A program made the position numbers and the translations under genes. This document shows, in pieces, positions 51,032 to 60,600 of a stretch of 64,000 bases of DNA. Under the pieces are notes generated by a model. The model ran no database searches. It saw only the letters and a program-made list of their open reading frames with translations, and had not been told where the DNA came from. The stretch's first letter is position 1. Each line of letters starts with the position of its first letter. The DNA is from Kibdelosporangium aridum (GTDB lineage Bacteria; Actinomycetota; Actinomycetes; Mycobacteriales; Pseudonocardiaceae), in contig NZ_FWXV01000002.1 in NCBI RefSeq assembly GCF_900176515.1, forward strand, positions 124,001 through 188,000, written 5' to 3'.

Positions 51032-51669
51032 AACGCCCGCTTACCACGCAGGAATTCGTGCTCGCCGAACTCCGGCGGGCCATCCTGACCGGCGAGATGC
51101 CACCCGGATCCGCCGTCCGTCAGGACGCACTCGCCGAGAAACTGGGTGTCAGCCGCGTGCCGCTGCGCGAGGCCTTGCGGACATTGGAAGGCGAGGGCCA
51201 GGTCATCTACCGGCCGCATCGCGGCTACCAGGTCGCGGACTTGTCGCTGGACGATCTGCTTGAGGTGTACCGGATCCGCGAGCTGCTGGAAACCGAGGCG
51301 ACGCTGCGGGCCGTACCGCTGATGTCCGCTGAGGACATCGAACGCCTTGAGCAGGCCGAAGAAGACATCATGCGCGCGGCCGCGGCCGACGACATCGTGG
51401 GCATGGCGGCGGCGAACCGGCAGTTCCACTTCACGGTGCTTGAGGCGTCGGGTATGCCCCGGTTGACTCGCCTGGTGCGGGTCATGTGGGACGCGACGGA
51501 CGCGTATCGCGCCCTGTACTACAGCTCCGCGGACAGCCGAGCCCGCGTGCACACCGAGCACAAGGCCATCATCGCGGCTATTCGCGCAGGTGACGCGGAT
51601 GAGGTCGTCCGCCTGTGGAACGAACACCGGGCCGGGGCCGTGTCCGCGCTCCAGCGCATCGTGCAGTAG
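51028..51669 (+). CDS. GntR-family regulator with FCD domain
   Basis: A 213-residue GntR regulator. The winged HTH is at residues 8-72 (TTQEFVLAELRRAILTGEMPPGSAVRQDALAEKLGVSRVPLREALRTLEGEGQV). The C-terminal FCD ligand domain shows YRIRELLETEATLRA and probable metal or ligand residues in NRQFHFTVLEASG and HTEHKAIIAAIRAGD. It is coupled to the CoA-transferase gene and probably controls it and gcdH through the site at 49941, in response to a short dicarboxylate or CoA ester. Confidence 0.92.
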   Translation: MKRPLTTQEFVLAELRRAILTGEMPPGSAVRQDALAEKLGVSRVPLREALRTLEGEGQVIYRPHRGYQVADLSLDDLLEVYRIRELLETEATLRAVPLMSAEDIERLEQAEEDIMRAAAADDIVGMAAANRQFHFTVLEASGMPRLTRLVRVMWDATDAYRALYYSSADSRARVHTEHKAIIAAIRAGDADEVVRLWNEHRAGAVSALQRIVQ

Positions 51670-51671
51670 CG

Positions 51672-52469
51672 CTACTCCAGGGATTCCAGCTGACGGCGGG
51701 CACGTTCGGCTGCCTTCTCCGCTGTCCGGAACACCGCTCGGGCCTCACGAACCTCGCGCGCAGTCTCCTGTTCAGCCTCGCGGGCCCGTTCCAACTCCGC
51801 AGTCAACTCCGCGACCTGCCGTGCAGCGCGTTCGGCTTTCTGCTCGGCGTGCGCCAAAGCCGACTGCGCCCGGTCGCGGACTTCCGCGGTGTGTTGTGCT
51901 TCCGCTCGGGCTCGGCCTAGTTCCTGACGGCGACGCTCCGCACGTTGTTCACGCCGTAGGGCGACTTCGTCAACTACCGGTTCGGGTGGTTCTGGCCAGG
52001 CTTCTGGCGACGACAGGTCGTTTGTGGCCGAAAGTGTTCCGGCTTGCAACACTTCAGTCACCGCTGGATCCGCCAGCGCCGCCGCGAACACGGACTCGAT
52101 GTCCCGGACGACCGTCTCGCTGAGCTTCTGGCCTTCGGCTGACGCCAAGGACCTGACCTGCGCGACCATCGCACGCACCAGCTGGTGTCGTTGTTTGGAC
52201 AGTTCACGCAGTGTTTCGCCGTCGAATCTGCCGTGTGCGTCACGCAATGACGCACCCAGGTTCGCGAGACGTTTGAGTTCGGCCGGTTCTCTGCGCGCCA
52301 GCAGGTTCAACGCCCACGCGGCCGTCGACGGCTTGCGCAACTTGCCGATCGCCGTGGCCGCCTGCTTGTCGCCTTCTTCTTTCGCCGCGCGCACGAACTC
52401 CGAGCGTGCGGCCATGAATTCGGTTGGCCGCAGCGCGTAGAGCTGGTCCGCTATGGATTTGAGATCCAT
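51672..52469 (-). CDS. Coiled-coil protein of unknown function
   Basis: A 265-residue soluble protein. The N-terminal 120 residues are helical and contain KPSTAAWALNLLARREPAELKRL. The last 100 residues are a long charged coiled coil rich in Ala, Glu and Arg (RREQRAERRRQELGRARAEAQ to the end). There is no signal peptide or membrane segment. ATG 52469 is preferred; GTG 52475 adds two residues. It is divergent from the Ser/Thr kinase gene and nearly overlaps it, so the two could share a promoter region. Function unknown. Confidence 0.75.
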   Translation of the reverse strand: MDLKSIADQLYALRPTEFMAARSEFVRAAKEEGDKQAATAIGKLRKPSTAAWALNLLARREPAELKRLANLGASLRDAHGRFDGETLRELSKQRHQLVRAMVAQVRSLASAEGQKLSETVVRDIESVFAAALADPAVTEVLQAGTLSATNDLSSPEAWPEPPEPVVDEVALRREQRAERRRQELGRARAEAQHTAEVRDRAQSALAHAEQKAERAARQVAELTAELERAREAEQETAREVREARAVFRTAEKAAERARRQLESLE

Positions 52470-52488
52470 GGTCACTAGTGTGGCTCAG

Positions 52489-53709
52489 ATGTACGAGGAA
52501 TCCGGCGGACGCGCCGCGCCCGTGCTGGCCGATCGATACCGGCTGATCTCGCAACTCGGCCGCGGTGGCACCGCGCGCGTGCTCAAAGCGTGGGATCAGC
52601 GGTTGGATCGCGAGGTGGCGATCAAGATTTTCCAGCCACACGCCGATCCCGTCGGTCGCTTGCGGTTCGAGGACGAAGCCAAGCTCCTCGCCGGATTCGA
52701 CCACCCGCGACTGGTCAAGGTGTTCGACTCCGGTGTCGCCAACGGCGAACCGTACCTCGTTCTTGAGCTCATCAAAGGCCCGCAGCTCGGCCGCCGGATC
52801 GACGAAGGGCCGATGCCCGTCGACGAGGTGCGCAAGATCGGTATCGGGGTCGCCGAAGGCTTGGCGTACGTGCACGCCAAGAACGTCGTGCACCGGGATA
52901 TCAAGCCTGGCAACGTATTGCTCGATGCCGACGGCTTCCCGCACCTGGCTGACTTCGGATTGGCCAAGCTGCTCGCCCGCACCGGTATCACAGCTTCGGA
53001 CCGCTTGGTGGGAACCGCGGCCTATCTTTCACCCGAACAGGTGCTTGGCACCGAGGTCGGTCCGCCTGCCGACGTCTACGGTCTTGGCCTGATCCTGCTC
53101 GAGTGCCTCACCGGTGAGATCGAATATCCCGGGCTCGATGCCGAGACCGTCCTGGCGCGGCTCAACCGGCGGCCGAAGATCCCTGAGGACATCCCGGAGC
53201 CGCTCGCCGAAGCGCTCGATCTGATGACCCGCAACGACCCGGATCAACGCCCCACTGCGAGCGAATGCGTGCAGCTACTGCGGGCCGAACGCCCGACGAC
53301 TCCGCTTCCTCGGCCACAACGGCGTTTTCTCCCCAAAGCCGCGGCCATCATCGGCGCGGGCCTGACTGCCGGTGCGATCGCGTTGTTCGTTGCCGCGCCG
53401 ACAACTGACGGCGCTCGCGACACTCCGATCCGTATCCAGCCCGATCGCGACCAGACAGTCGACTCATCGGTCGCCGGTGGATCCCAGGTGCCGCAACAAC
53501 AACCCGTGAACCAGCAAAAAGAACAGCCGCGGCCGTCGGAGCAACGCGACACGGTCGCGAAGACGCCAGGACCGACGTCATCGGCTCCGCCGCCCGCGGA
53601 GGAGACCGAAGTCGCCGAGGAGGAACCGGGCGACCCGCAGAACACGAGCAAGACCAAGAAACCCAAGAACAGCAGAACCAAGACCAGAACACCGAACGCG
53701 AGCTCGTGA
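52489..53709 (+). CDS. Membrane-anchored Ser/Thr protein kinase
   Basis: About 406 residues. The kinase domain covers residues 15-265: glycine loop LGRGGTARV, VAIKIF lysine, HRDIKPGNVLL catalytic loop, DFGLAK and the GTAAYLSPEQ segment. A single membrane helix follows (AAAIIGAGLTAGAIALFVAA) and then a short extracellular tail, rich in Pro, Gln, Glu and Lys, with no PASTA repeats. Such Hanks-type kinases phosphorylate cytoplasmic targets in response to external or cell-wall cues. ATG 52489 leaves a small gap to the divergent gene; ATGs at 52453 and 52468 would overlap it. The stop codon lies inside a terminator stem. Confidence 0.92.
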   Translation: MYEESGGRAAPVLADRYRLISQLGRGGTARVLKAWDQRLDREVAIKIFQPHADPVGRLRFEDEAKLLAGFDHPRLVKVFDSGVANGEPYLVLELIKGPQLGRRIDEGPMPVDEVRKIGIGVAEGLAYVHAKNVVHRDIKPGNVLLDADGFPHLADFGLAKLLARTGITASDRLVGTAAYLSPEQVLGTEVGPPADVYGLGLILLECLTGEIEYPGLDAETVLARLNRRPKIPEDIPEPLAEALDLMTRNDPDQRPTASECVQLLRAERPTTPLPRPQRRFLPKAAAIIGAGLTAGAIALFVAAPTTDGARDTPIRIQPDRDQTVDSSVAGGSQVPQQQPVNQQKEQPRPSEQRDTVAKTPGPTSSAPPPAEETEVAEEEPGDPQNTSKTKKPKNSRTKTRTPNASS

Positions 53710-53740
53710 GTGGCCGGTTGCTGACCGGCCACTCACGAGC
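53702..53740. terminator. Bidirectional hairpin terminator with CTCGTGAGTG stem
   Basis: GCTCGTGAGTGGCCGG (53702-53717) pairs perfectly with CCGGCCACTCACGAGC (53725-53740) around a 7-nt loop. The kinase stop codon is inside the left arm. The outer stem matches that at 47453. Confidence 0.88.
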
Positions 53741-53745
53741 CGGGT

Positions 53746-55602
53746 TCAGCTGGACAAGCCGAAGGCCAGCAGTGCCGTCGACGTGAAGTCGATCGCCGGT
53801 TCCGAGCTCGGCCATGACCTCAGGTCGTCGAAGAACCGGGAACCCTTGCCGTCGAAGGCCTGGTAGGAGTTCGAGCACGGGATCGCGCCCGGCGGCATGT
53901 CACCGATGTGCTCGAAGTTCGACGCGCCGTTCGGGCCGTTGATCACCGCGCCGTACAGCACCCGCTTGCCGCCGTTCGGGTCGCCCGCGAGGTTCGCCGC
54001 CTGGTGGTGCGGACACTTCGGGGAGTTCGAGCCGGCACCGACAACGAGCGAGATACCCCACGCGTTCGAACCCAGTGCGAAATTCCGTTGCTGCACACCG
54101 AAAGCGTCGTAAGTCCGGTCACCGGTCACCGCGCGGTAGAGCCGAGCGGTCGCGGCGAAGCCAAAGCTCTTGCTTGCCGCGTCGAAGTTGGTGATGTCCA
54201 CGGCAGTCCGGAATGGACTCGCGGCTGCTCCCTGGACGCCTTGGTTCAGTTGCCGCTTGAGGTCGTCGATCAATTGCCGCTCAGTCACCTCGGCGCCGTG
54301 CACACCGCGCCGCAACAACCCGATGAGCTCAGCGTGCGCCAAAGCACTGGTGTCGTACAGGTTCAGCGTGTCCTTGTCAGTGCTGGCGATGTACTGACCG
54401 GCCCAGTGGGTCGCCTGCCGCGCCCAGCCGAAGTACCTGTGATCACCAAGTTTGCGAGCCGCCAACGCGAGCTGTGTCGCGCCGAGCTCCATGTCGTCCA
54501 GCCATGACGACTCCGGGTAGTAAGCGTGCGGGAACGCGGTCACGAGCTCACCGACGTCCGTTGTCTTGGCAGCAGCGAAAATCGAGGCTGCCTCTTCCAG
54601 ATAACGCCTTGCCTGCCGTGGATCGCGCTCGAGCTGGGCACCCAGGGCGAACGCCGCCGCGACACGGCCGGCGAGGTTCGGGCTGACGGCGGACCCGGCG
54701 GGCCCGGCCGGGAACACCGGGCGGTACTTGATGAAGTACTCCAGGTCACCTGGCTTGACGTTCAGCTTGTCGTCCGCTTCCGGCAGGCGCCACACGTCGT
54801 GGTCGCCGACGAAACCGAACTCCGCGCTGCCGGTACCGATTCCGACCTGCGCGTACAGCGTCTTGGTCCGGGCGTCCCACGCCTTGTCCAACCAGTCGAG
54901 GCCGTGTTCGAACTCGGCGTGCAGCTGCGGGTTTCCGCCTTCGCGCTGGACGTAACCCAGCTCTGCCAAGGAATACGCGGTGTTCGACGTGAACTTCACG
55001 AAGTCGCCCGCGTCGAACCAGCCGCCTTCGACGTCGACCGGCCCGCCGATCGGCTTGAGCGGCTCGGCGGGCTCGTCGCCGCCTTCGCCTTTGAACTTCG
55101 GCTCGGCGTAGACGGTCGCCTTGGCGTCAGTCAGGTGTGCCTGCTTGCGGTCGAGCCGTCCAGGGATGACGTTCCTGCCGTCGCGCTGCGCCTGGAAGAA
55201 CTCAGTTGTGGCGCGCACCAACGGCTGGAACAGCGCGGCCGCACGGTCCACTTTGAAGCTTGGCGATTCGGCGGCGATCTTGCCGGAGAACTTCACCCGG
55301 TACGTACCCGGCCGGGAGATCTTGGAGAAATCAACCTGGTGCACGGCGGTGTACGTGTCGTTCCAGCCGCCCAGGCTGTCACCGACCTTGCCGGAGTACA
55401 CCGTTCGGCCCGCGGCGTCGACCACGGTGAACGATGCGCCGGACACCGCCTCGGTGCCGAGCAGGTATCCGATCTTCGCTTCGCTCGTCGCGTATCCGAC
55501 CTGGTCCACGCGGACAAATCCGGCGGGGACCGCGGTCGCCGGAGTCGCGGTCCCCGCTAAGCAACACAACGTGACCACGGCAACCGACCCACGTCTGAGC
55601 AT
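53746..55602 (-). CDS. Secreted GH9 family glycoside hydrolase (cellulase type)
   Basis: A 618-residue exported enzyme. A Sec signal peptide (about 25 residues) is followed by an N-terminal Ig-like cellulase domain (FVRVDQVGYATSEAKIGYLL). The (alpha/alpha)6 catalytic domain holds the base Asp in GGWFDAGDFVKF, GSNSWGISLV-like SNAWGISLVVGAG, and the acid Glu in SSEPAIDFTSTALLAF near the C-terminus. GH9 enzymes cleave beta-1,4-glucans. There is no carbohydrate-binding module. The promoter at 55612-55674 sits within a 13-bp inverted repeat. Its neighbour is an AA10 LPMO gene, fitting polysaccharide breakdown. Confidence 0.92.
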   Translation of the reverse strand: MLRRGSVAVVTLCCLAGTATPATAVPAGFVRVDQVGYATSEAKIGYLLGTEAVSGASFTVVDAAGRTVYSGKVGDSLGGWNDTYTAVHQVDFSKISRPGTYRVKFSGKIAAESPSFKVDRAAALFQPLVRATTEFFQAQRDGRNVIPGRLDRKQAHLTDAKATVYAEPKFKGEGGDEPAEPLKPIGGPVDVEGGWFDAGDFVKFTSNTAYSLAELGYVQREGGNPQLHAEFEHGLDWLDKAWDARTKTLYAQVGIGTGSAEFGFVGDHDVWRLPEADDKLNVKPGDLEYFIKYRPVFPAGPAGSAVSPNLAGRVAAAFALGAQLERDPRQARRYLEEAASIFAAAKTTDVGELVTAFPHAYYPESSWLDDMELGATQLALAARKLGDHRYFGWARQATHWAGQYIASTDKDTLNLYDTSALAHAELIGLLRRGVHGAEVTERQLIDDLKRQLNQGVQGAAASPFRTAVDITNFDAASKSFGFAATARLYRAVTGDRTYDAFGVQQRNFALGSNAWGISLVVGAGSNSPKCPHHQAANLAGDPNGGKRVLYGAVINGPNGASNFEHIGDMPPGAIPCSNSYQAFDGKGSRFFDDLRSWPSSEPAIDFTSTALLAFGLSS

Positions 55603-55611
55603 GGCTTGGCT

Positions 55612-55674
55612 CCATCCTGGCGGCGAATTAAATAGGAAACTTTCCGAACAGTAAAGACTCAGCCGCCAGGATGG
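55612..55674 (-). promoter_or_regulatory. GH9 promoter region bracketed by a 13-bp inverted repeat
   Basis: CCATCCTGGCGGC (55612-55624) and GCCGCCAGGATGG (55662-55674) are perfect inverted copies flanking 37 A/T-richer bases. Inside is GGAAACTTTCC (55635-55645), an 11-bp palindrome typical of an operator. Confidence 0.6.
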
Positions 55675-55681
55675 TCAAGAG

Positions 55682-56755
55682 CTAGTGCCGTGACGTGTAC
55701 GCGACGAACGGCTCGTGCTTGATCAGCGCGCCGAGCTGGTCGTAGCACTCCACGTTGCGGATCGTGGCGTCGCCGAAGAAGCTGTTGAACCACACGTCGC
55801 CCAGCACGCAGTAAGCCGGCCCCTTGCCGAACGCGGTCACCTGCATGTGATCTTCATGCATGCCGATCGTCTTGAACGTCACCAGGTACTGCCCGCCGCC
55901 GAAGGAGACGGTGTTGGCCGCGCCTGCCGAGTTGAAGCTGGTCATCGGCGGCAATGCGGGGGTCGCCCAGATGTATCCGTACCGCTTCGGCGGGCCGGAC
56001 TCGCCAATGAGCGGCAGTTCCCTGTTGTAACTGAGAGTCCACGCGGTGTCGAACGGCATGCTGGCGCCGTCGAAGCACGCGACGATCACCGTCTGCCCGT
56101 TGGCCGACGGCACCCATTCGGCGATCTTGCAACGCGCGGGTTTCGACCCCACCGCGGTCACCTGGAAGTTGCCGTTCGGCTCATTGAAGCCCTTCATCGG
56201 CAAGGACACCTTGTAGATCCCGGAACCTGGGCCGCCGTGGCTGACCGAGTTGGTGAAGCCGGACGAGTTGAAGTTGGCGAGCACTGTCCCAACCGCGTCG
56301 GCGAAGACGTACGCGTGTACCGGGATGGCCGGAATCGTTGGGACCGGGCTGCTTTCCGTTGCCATCACGGCGAACCGGCTGTTGTCGAGTGCGCCGCCGT
56401 GCTTGAAGCACAGGATGAACACGTGCAGGCCGTTGTTGCCGTTCTGCCATCCTTGGACCTGGCACCATCCTGGCGTTTGCCGTTCGGCGGTGACGTGCAC
56501 GGTGCCGCGCTTGACCACCGTCTTCGGGAACAGCACCTCGTACTGACCGACACCGGGCGAACGCACTTCGGCGCTCGCACCGCCGTTCTTGCTCCATTGA
56601 CGGGCCGGATCCATCGGTGTGAATCCGGCGAGCGGGGCCAAGTGGTTGTTGTAGGCGAATGCCCAGTCGTCGCCGATGGCCGCAGTGGCCTGTGGGACCG
56701 AAACAATGATTCCCAGTAACGTGATGATCGATATCAGGACAGATCTCAGCCGCAT
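55682..56755 (-). CDS. Secreted protein with three tandem repeats, function unknown
   Basis: A 357-residue exported protein not recognised as a known family. After a Sec signal (ending near ATAA) come three related segments of about 105-110 residues. Each has a strand pattern ending in F(N)SxG-x-xxSV/TV, then VG/GGQYxVxFP/FK, an HVTA/QVTAF strand, and two cysteines spaced about 17-20 residues apart (WCQ...ILC; RCK...VAC; YCV...VEC). Repeats start near residues 27, 135 and 250. The architecture suggests a beta-sandwich array with one disulfide per repeat, perhaps a binding protein. It is upstream of the GH9 gene on the same strand. Confidence 0.75.
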   Translation of the reverse strand: MRLRSVLISIITLLGIIVSVPQATAAIGDDWAFAYNNHLAPLAGFTPMDPARQWSKNGGASAEVRSPGVGQYEVLFPKTVVKRGTVHVTAERQTPGWCQVQGWQNGNNGLHVFILCFKHGGALDNSRFAVMATESSPVPTIPAIPVHAYVFADAVGTVLANFNSSGFTNSVSHGGPGSGIYKVSLPMKGFNEPNGNFQVTAVGSKPARCKIAEWVPSANGQTVIVACFDGASMPFDTAWTLSYNRELPLIGESGPPKRYGYIWATPALPPMTSFNSAGAANTVSFGGGQYLVTFKTIGMHEDHMQVTAFGKGPAYCVLGDVWFNSFFGDATIRNVECYDQLGALIKHEPFVAYTSRH

Positions 56756-56874
56756 GACACTTCTCCTGTCGCCGGGCGGTAATTCCCCCTTGTGTGGGTC
56801 AAATCGTGGGTTTGTTCCCGGCTGTTAGGGGCCCCTGCGCGCAATCTTTTTAGCCCGAACGGCCCTTGCCATGC

Positions 56875-56886
56875 TGGACTAGACCA
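56875..56886. promoter_or_regulatory. DasR-responsive element-like site upstream of the LPMO
   Basis: TGGACTAGACCA matches the core of the DasR dre consensus (TGGTCTAGACCA) at 11 of 12 positions. It lies about 75 bp before the LPMO start and close to the divergent secreted-protein gene. DasR controls chitin and N-acetylglucosamine genes in streptomycetes. Confidence 0.65.
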
Positions 56887-56961
56887 ATTCACACTGCAGA
56901 ATCATGGGTCGGGCGCGACGACTTCATGGCACGTATGACAACGCTGTCAAGGAGACGCCTG

Positions 56962-57603
56962 ATGACCAAGCGCCGCAGAAGTGCCCTGGTCGCCCTGCTC
57001 GGAGCGATCCCCATCCTGTTGTCCGCCGTCCTGCCGATCTCCTCGGCGAGCGCGCACGGCTCGACGATGAACCCGCCAAGCCGCACGTACCAGTGCAGGT
57101 TCAACGAGAACCCGGAGAACCCGACATCAGCCGCGTGCCGGGCCGCTGTCGCCGCCGGTGGCACGCAGGCCTTCTACGACTGGCACGAGGTCAACCTGCC
57201 CAACGTCGCGGGCAACCACCGCGCGTTCATCCCGGACGGCCAGCTCTGCGGCGCGGGCCGGGCCAAGTACACCGGTCTCAACCTGGCCCGCAACGACTGG
57301 CCTGCCACCCGGTTGACCTCGGGCGCGAACTTCACGTTCCAGGTCAAGGCGACCGCCGCCCACCTGGGGGTGTGGACGACGTACGTCACGCGCAACGGCT
57401 ACGACCCGTTGACGCCGCTGCGCTGGTCGGATCTCGAGCAGTTCAACCAGGTGACCAACCCGCCGATTTCCAACGGTGTGTACCAGATCGCCACCCGGCT
57501 GCCGAGCGGCAAGTCCGGCAGGCATTTGATCTACACGATCTGGCAGCGGCAACTCCCGGACAGCGGCGAAGCTTTCTACTTGTGTAACGACGTCATTTTC
57601 TAA
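56962..57603 (+). CDS. AA10 lytic polysaccharide monooxygenase
   Basis: A 213-residue secreted copper enzyme consisting of the catalytic domain alone. The signal peptide has an Arg/Lys-rich start (MTKRRRSALVALLG) and cleaves at SASA-H, exposing His1 of the copper histidine brace (HGSTMNPPSRTYQC). The second brace His is probably in AGNHRAFIPDG. Six or so Cys form disulfides. AA10 enzymes cleave chitin or cellulose oxidatively. AAGGAG precedes ATG 56962 by 7 nt. The DasR-like site and the chitin-type N-terminus favour chitin as substrate; this is inference. Confidence 0.92.
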   Translation: MTKRRRSALVALLGAIPILLSAVLPISSASAHGSTMNPPSRTYQCRFNENPENPTSAACRAAVAAGGTQAFYDWHEVNLPNVAGNHRAFIPDGQLCGAGRAKYTGLNLARNDWPATRLTSGANFTFQVKATAAHLGVWTTYVTRNGYDPLTPLRWSDLEQFNQVTNPPISNGVYQIATRLPSGKSGRHLIYTIWQRQLPDSGEAFYLCNDVIF

Positions 57604-57604
57604 T

Positions 57605-57644
57605 ACTCAGGGGCGGCCAGTCGAACGACCGGCCGCCCCTGAGT
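57605..57644. terminator. Bidirectional hairpin terminator
   Basis: ACTCAGGGGCGGCC (57605-57618) and GGCCGCCCCTGAGT (57631-57644) form a perfect 14-bp stem, followed by a T-containing stretch. It separates the convergent LPMO and subtilase genes. Confidence 0.88.
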
Positions 57645-57658
57645 GTTGTCAATTGTTA

Positions 57659-60600
57659 CTACGTGACCGCGTTGATCTGAATCGTGCCGTTGCCGACGAT
57701 TCCGCCGTCACTGGTCCGGACGGTCAGCTCGCCACGCAGCTTGCGTCCCGCGGGCGGCACCGATGCGGCGGTCACCGTGCCGGACGCGTTCCACGTGGCC
57801 CCGGTGAGCCGCTGGGCGTCAGTATCGTTGATGGCCAACGTGCCCAGCTGCGGCGAGGAGAACACGTCCTGGTAGTCGAAGTCCGTGGTTCCCGCGGGAA
57901 CCGCGAAGCCGTCCACCAACGAGATCCACACACCAGCCGCCGGGTTGGGGACGCTGACCGATTCCTCGGAGTCCGCGTCCGCGCTCTGCGCCGTCAGCAC
58001 ACAGGTGCCGGTGGTGCAGTTGAACAGGAACAGGTCGAGGTCCGCGCCAATGTCACTGGTGTTGCCGATCGCCACCCGCAGCGAGGTCGAGCCAGGCAGC
58101 ACGTTGATCTGCCGCTGCTGCTGAGCCAGGTGCGCGATGTTCGGACGCTCCTGCAGCGCGCTGCTCAGCGGGCCGCCGACGAGGCGGCCGTTGAACGCCG
58201 CGGCGGAGTTGGTCACCGTGTAGTTGCGGGCCAACGGAACGCCGGCCTGCAGCGACTCGACGACGTCCGGGTTCGGGCTGATCTTCGTGGTGATCGCGGT
58301 CGCGGTGACCGAGAACGGAGCCGAGGCGGTGTCCGACGTCCGCCGAGCCTCCACATAGAACTCCCAGACACCCGGCATCGGGTTGTTGACCGTACGGGTC
58401 GTCGGCGAACCGGTCGAGCAACCCGCGCCGGCGTTCGGGTTGTAGCAGTTGGTCGTCGACGTCACGTCGATCGGGATGCCGCGCGGGTCGACCCGGATGA
58501 ACCGGACCTGACCGGCACCCGCCGCCTCGCCGCCGCCAGCCAGGTCGATCTTCAGGCCGGTGGTGCCCTGCGGCACGTTGACCCAGAAGTTCTTGGTCTG
58601 GTTGCGGTCGATCTTGCCGCTGTGCGAGACGGTGAACTTGTTGCCCGCGTCGAACTGCTGCGCCACGAACACGGTGTTCAGCAACTGCGTGTCCGTGCCG
58701 GAGGTGAACGGGTTGTCCAGCTCCAACACCGCCGAGTGCACGCCTGTGTTGCGCGGGTTGACCTTCACGTCGAACGTGACCGGCTTGTTCAGCGGCAGGT
58801 TCACCTTGTCCGGCGAGGAGAACGTGCCGTCGTTGCCGATCCACTTGAGACGGTACGGAACCGTGCGGTCGCTGCCGGATGTCCGGGTGAAGGTGTAGGT
58901 GCGGGTGTACTGCTTGCCCTGCACCACGCCCTCACGGTCGTGGATGCCGACACCGACGCCCGGCTTTGGCAGGAAGCCCTCCAGGACCGTGTTCACCTCG
59001 ACCGAGCTGCTCACGGCGTCCGGGTTCGGGTTGGCCGCGAGGTGGAAGAACGCGCCGAACACGTCGAACAGGCCGTTGCCCTGTTCGTACGCGCCAACGC
59101 CGTCGATGAAGCGAGCTGACGAGTAGATCGCGTTGCGCAGCGCGACCATGCTCGGGCGCTTGCCGCCGTGCGTCGCCTTGTAGGCGCTCACCAGCAGCGC
59201 TGCGGCACCGGTCGCCTGCGGGGCGGCCATCGACGTGCCGTTGAAGTGCGCGTAGCCGTTCGGCAGGGTGAACGTGCCGGGCAGCGGCTGAGCGGCCTGC
59301 CACAACGGGATCGACGAGATCGCCGAGCCGGGCGCGATGATGTTCGGCTTGAAACCGCCGTCCTCACGCGGGCCGCGCGACGAGTACGGGTGCAGGCCTT
59401 CCTTCTTGGCCGTCTCCGAACCGTAGTTACGCAGCCAGGTCTCGCGGGTGACGTACGAGCCGACGCTCACCGCGTCCGTGGCCACCGACGGGTCGCCGAC
59501 GGTGTTGGCCCCGGAACCGCTGTTGCCAGAGGAGATGAACAGCTGGATGTTGAACTGCGCGATGACCCGGTTGTAGATCTGCGCGCGGGCACTGTTGCCG
59601 TCGTTGAGCGGCGGCAGGCCACCGATGGAGATGTTCACGACGTCGGCGCCGTTGCGGGCCGCGTAAAGCACACCGTCGGTCAGACCGCTGTCGGTGCACG
59701 ACGGCGTCGACAGGCAGGCCTTGATGGCCATCAGCTTCGCGCCAGGCGCGGCACCGGCCATCTTGCCGTCCAGGATCGCGTTGCCGGAGGTGATACCGGC
59801 GACGTGCGAGCCGTGCGCGGCAGCGGCGATGCCGAGGCCGACGAACGGGGTGTCCTCGGTGCCGTAGACCGACTTGTCCGTCTGCACGACGAACGGAACC
59901 GACTCGCGGACACCCGGGGTGGCCGGGTTGTCGGTGCCGAAGTGGCCGACGTCCTGCTTGACCTTGTAGTCGATCAGCGCGGTGTCGTCGGTGAAGTTGC
60001 CGTTGCCGTTGAGGTCGACGCGGACCTGCTTGGTCGCGACGTCCTGCAGCACGCCGAAGCGGTCCGCCTTGTCACCGTCACGGTTGACGTCACCGCCGAT
60101 CTCGCTGGCCGCGTTGGCGAAGTCGTTCACACCGGCGTTCTCGTTGAACACACCGATGCTGTACGGGCCGCCCGTCGCGGGTGCGGTCCAGGTGCGGCCC
60201 GCCGCGGTGAACGTGCCGGTGAAGGTCTGCTGGGACATCGCGACCCAGGTGCTGTCACCGGAGTCCGGGGAGTTGGCGTTGTACCAGTCGACGATCTTGC
60301 GCTCGCCCGAGCTGGTCTTGGCCAGTGCCGGGTGGTCGAGGTCGACACCGCTGTCCAGGACCGCGACGAGCACGCCCTTGCCGTCCCAGAACGGGAACAC
60401 CTGGCCGAACTGGGCGGCCTTGGTGTCGCCGGTCGGCAGGTACGGGTTGTCCCGTGGGGTGTTCGGCCCCGGCGCGGGCTGCGGGATGGGGTTGGTCATC
60501 CCGTCGGTGCCGGTGCCCGGCTCGTCCCTGGCGATCAGGCCGTCCACGTCGATCGCGCGCACGGCGTCGAGCTTGGCGGCCTGGCGTGCCTTGCCCGGTG

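Noticed and set aside
57653..59119. 488-codon plus-strand frame just after the LPMO terminator
   Set aside because: Begins beyond a strong terminator, shadows the subtilase C-terminus, and has no recognisable domain.
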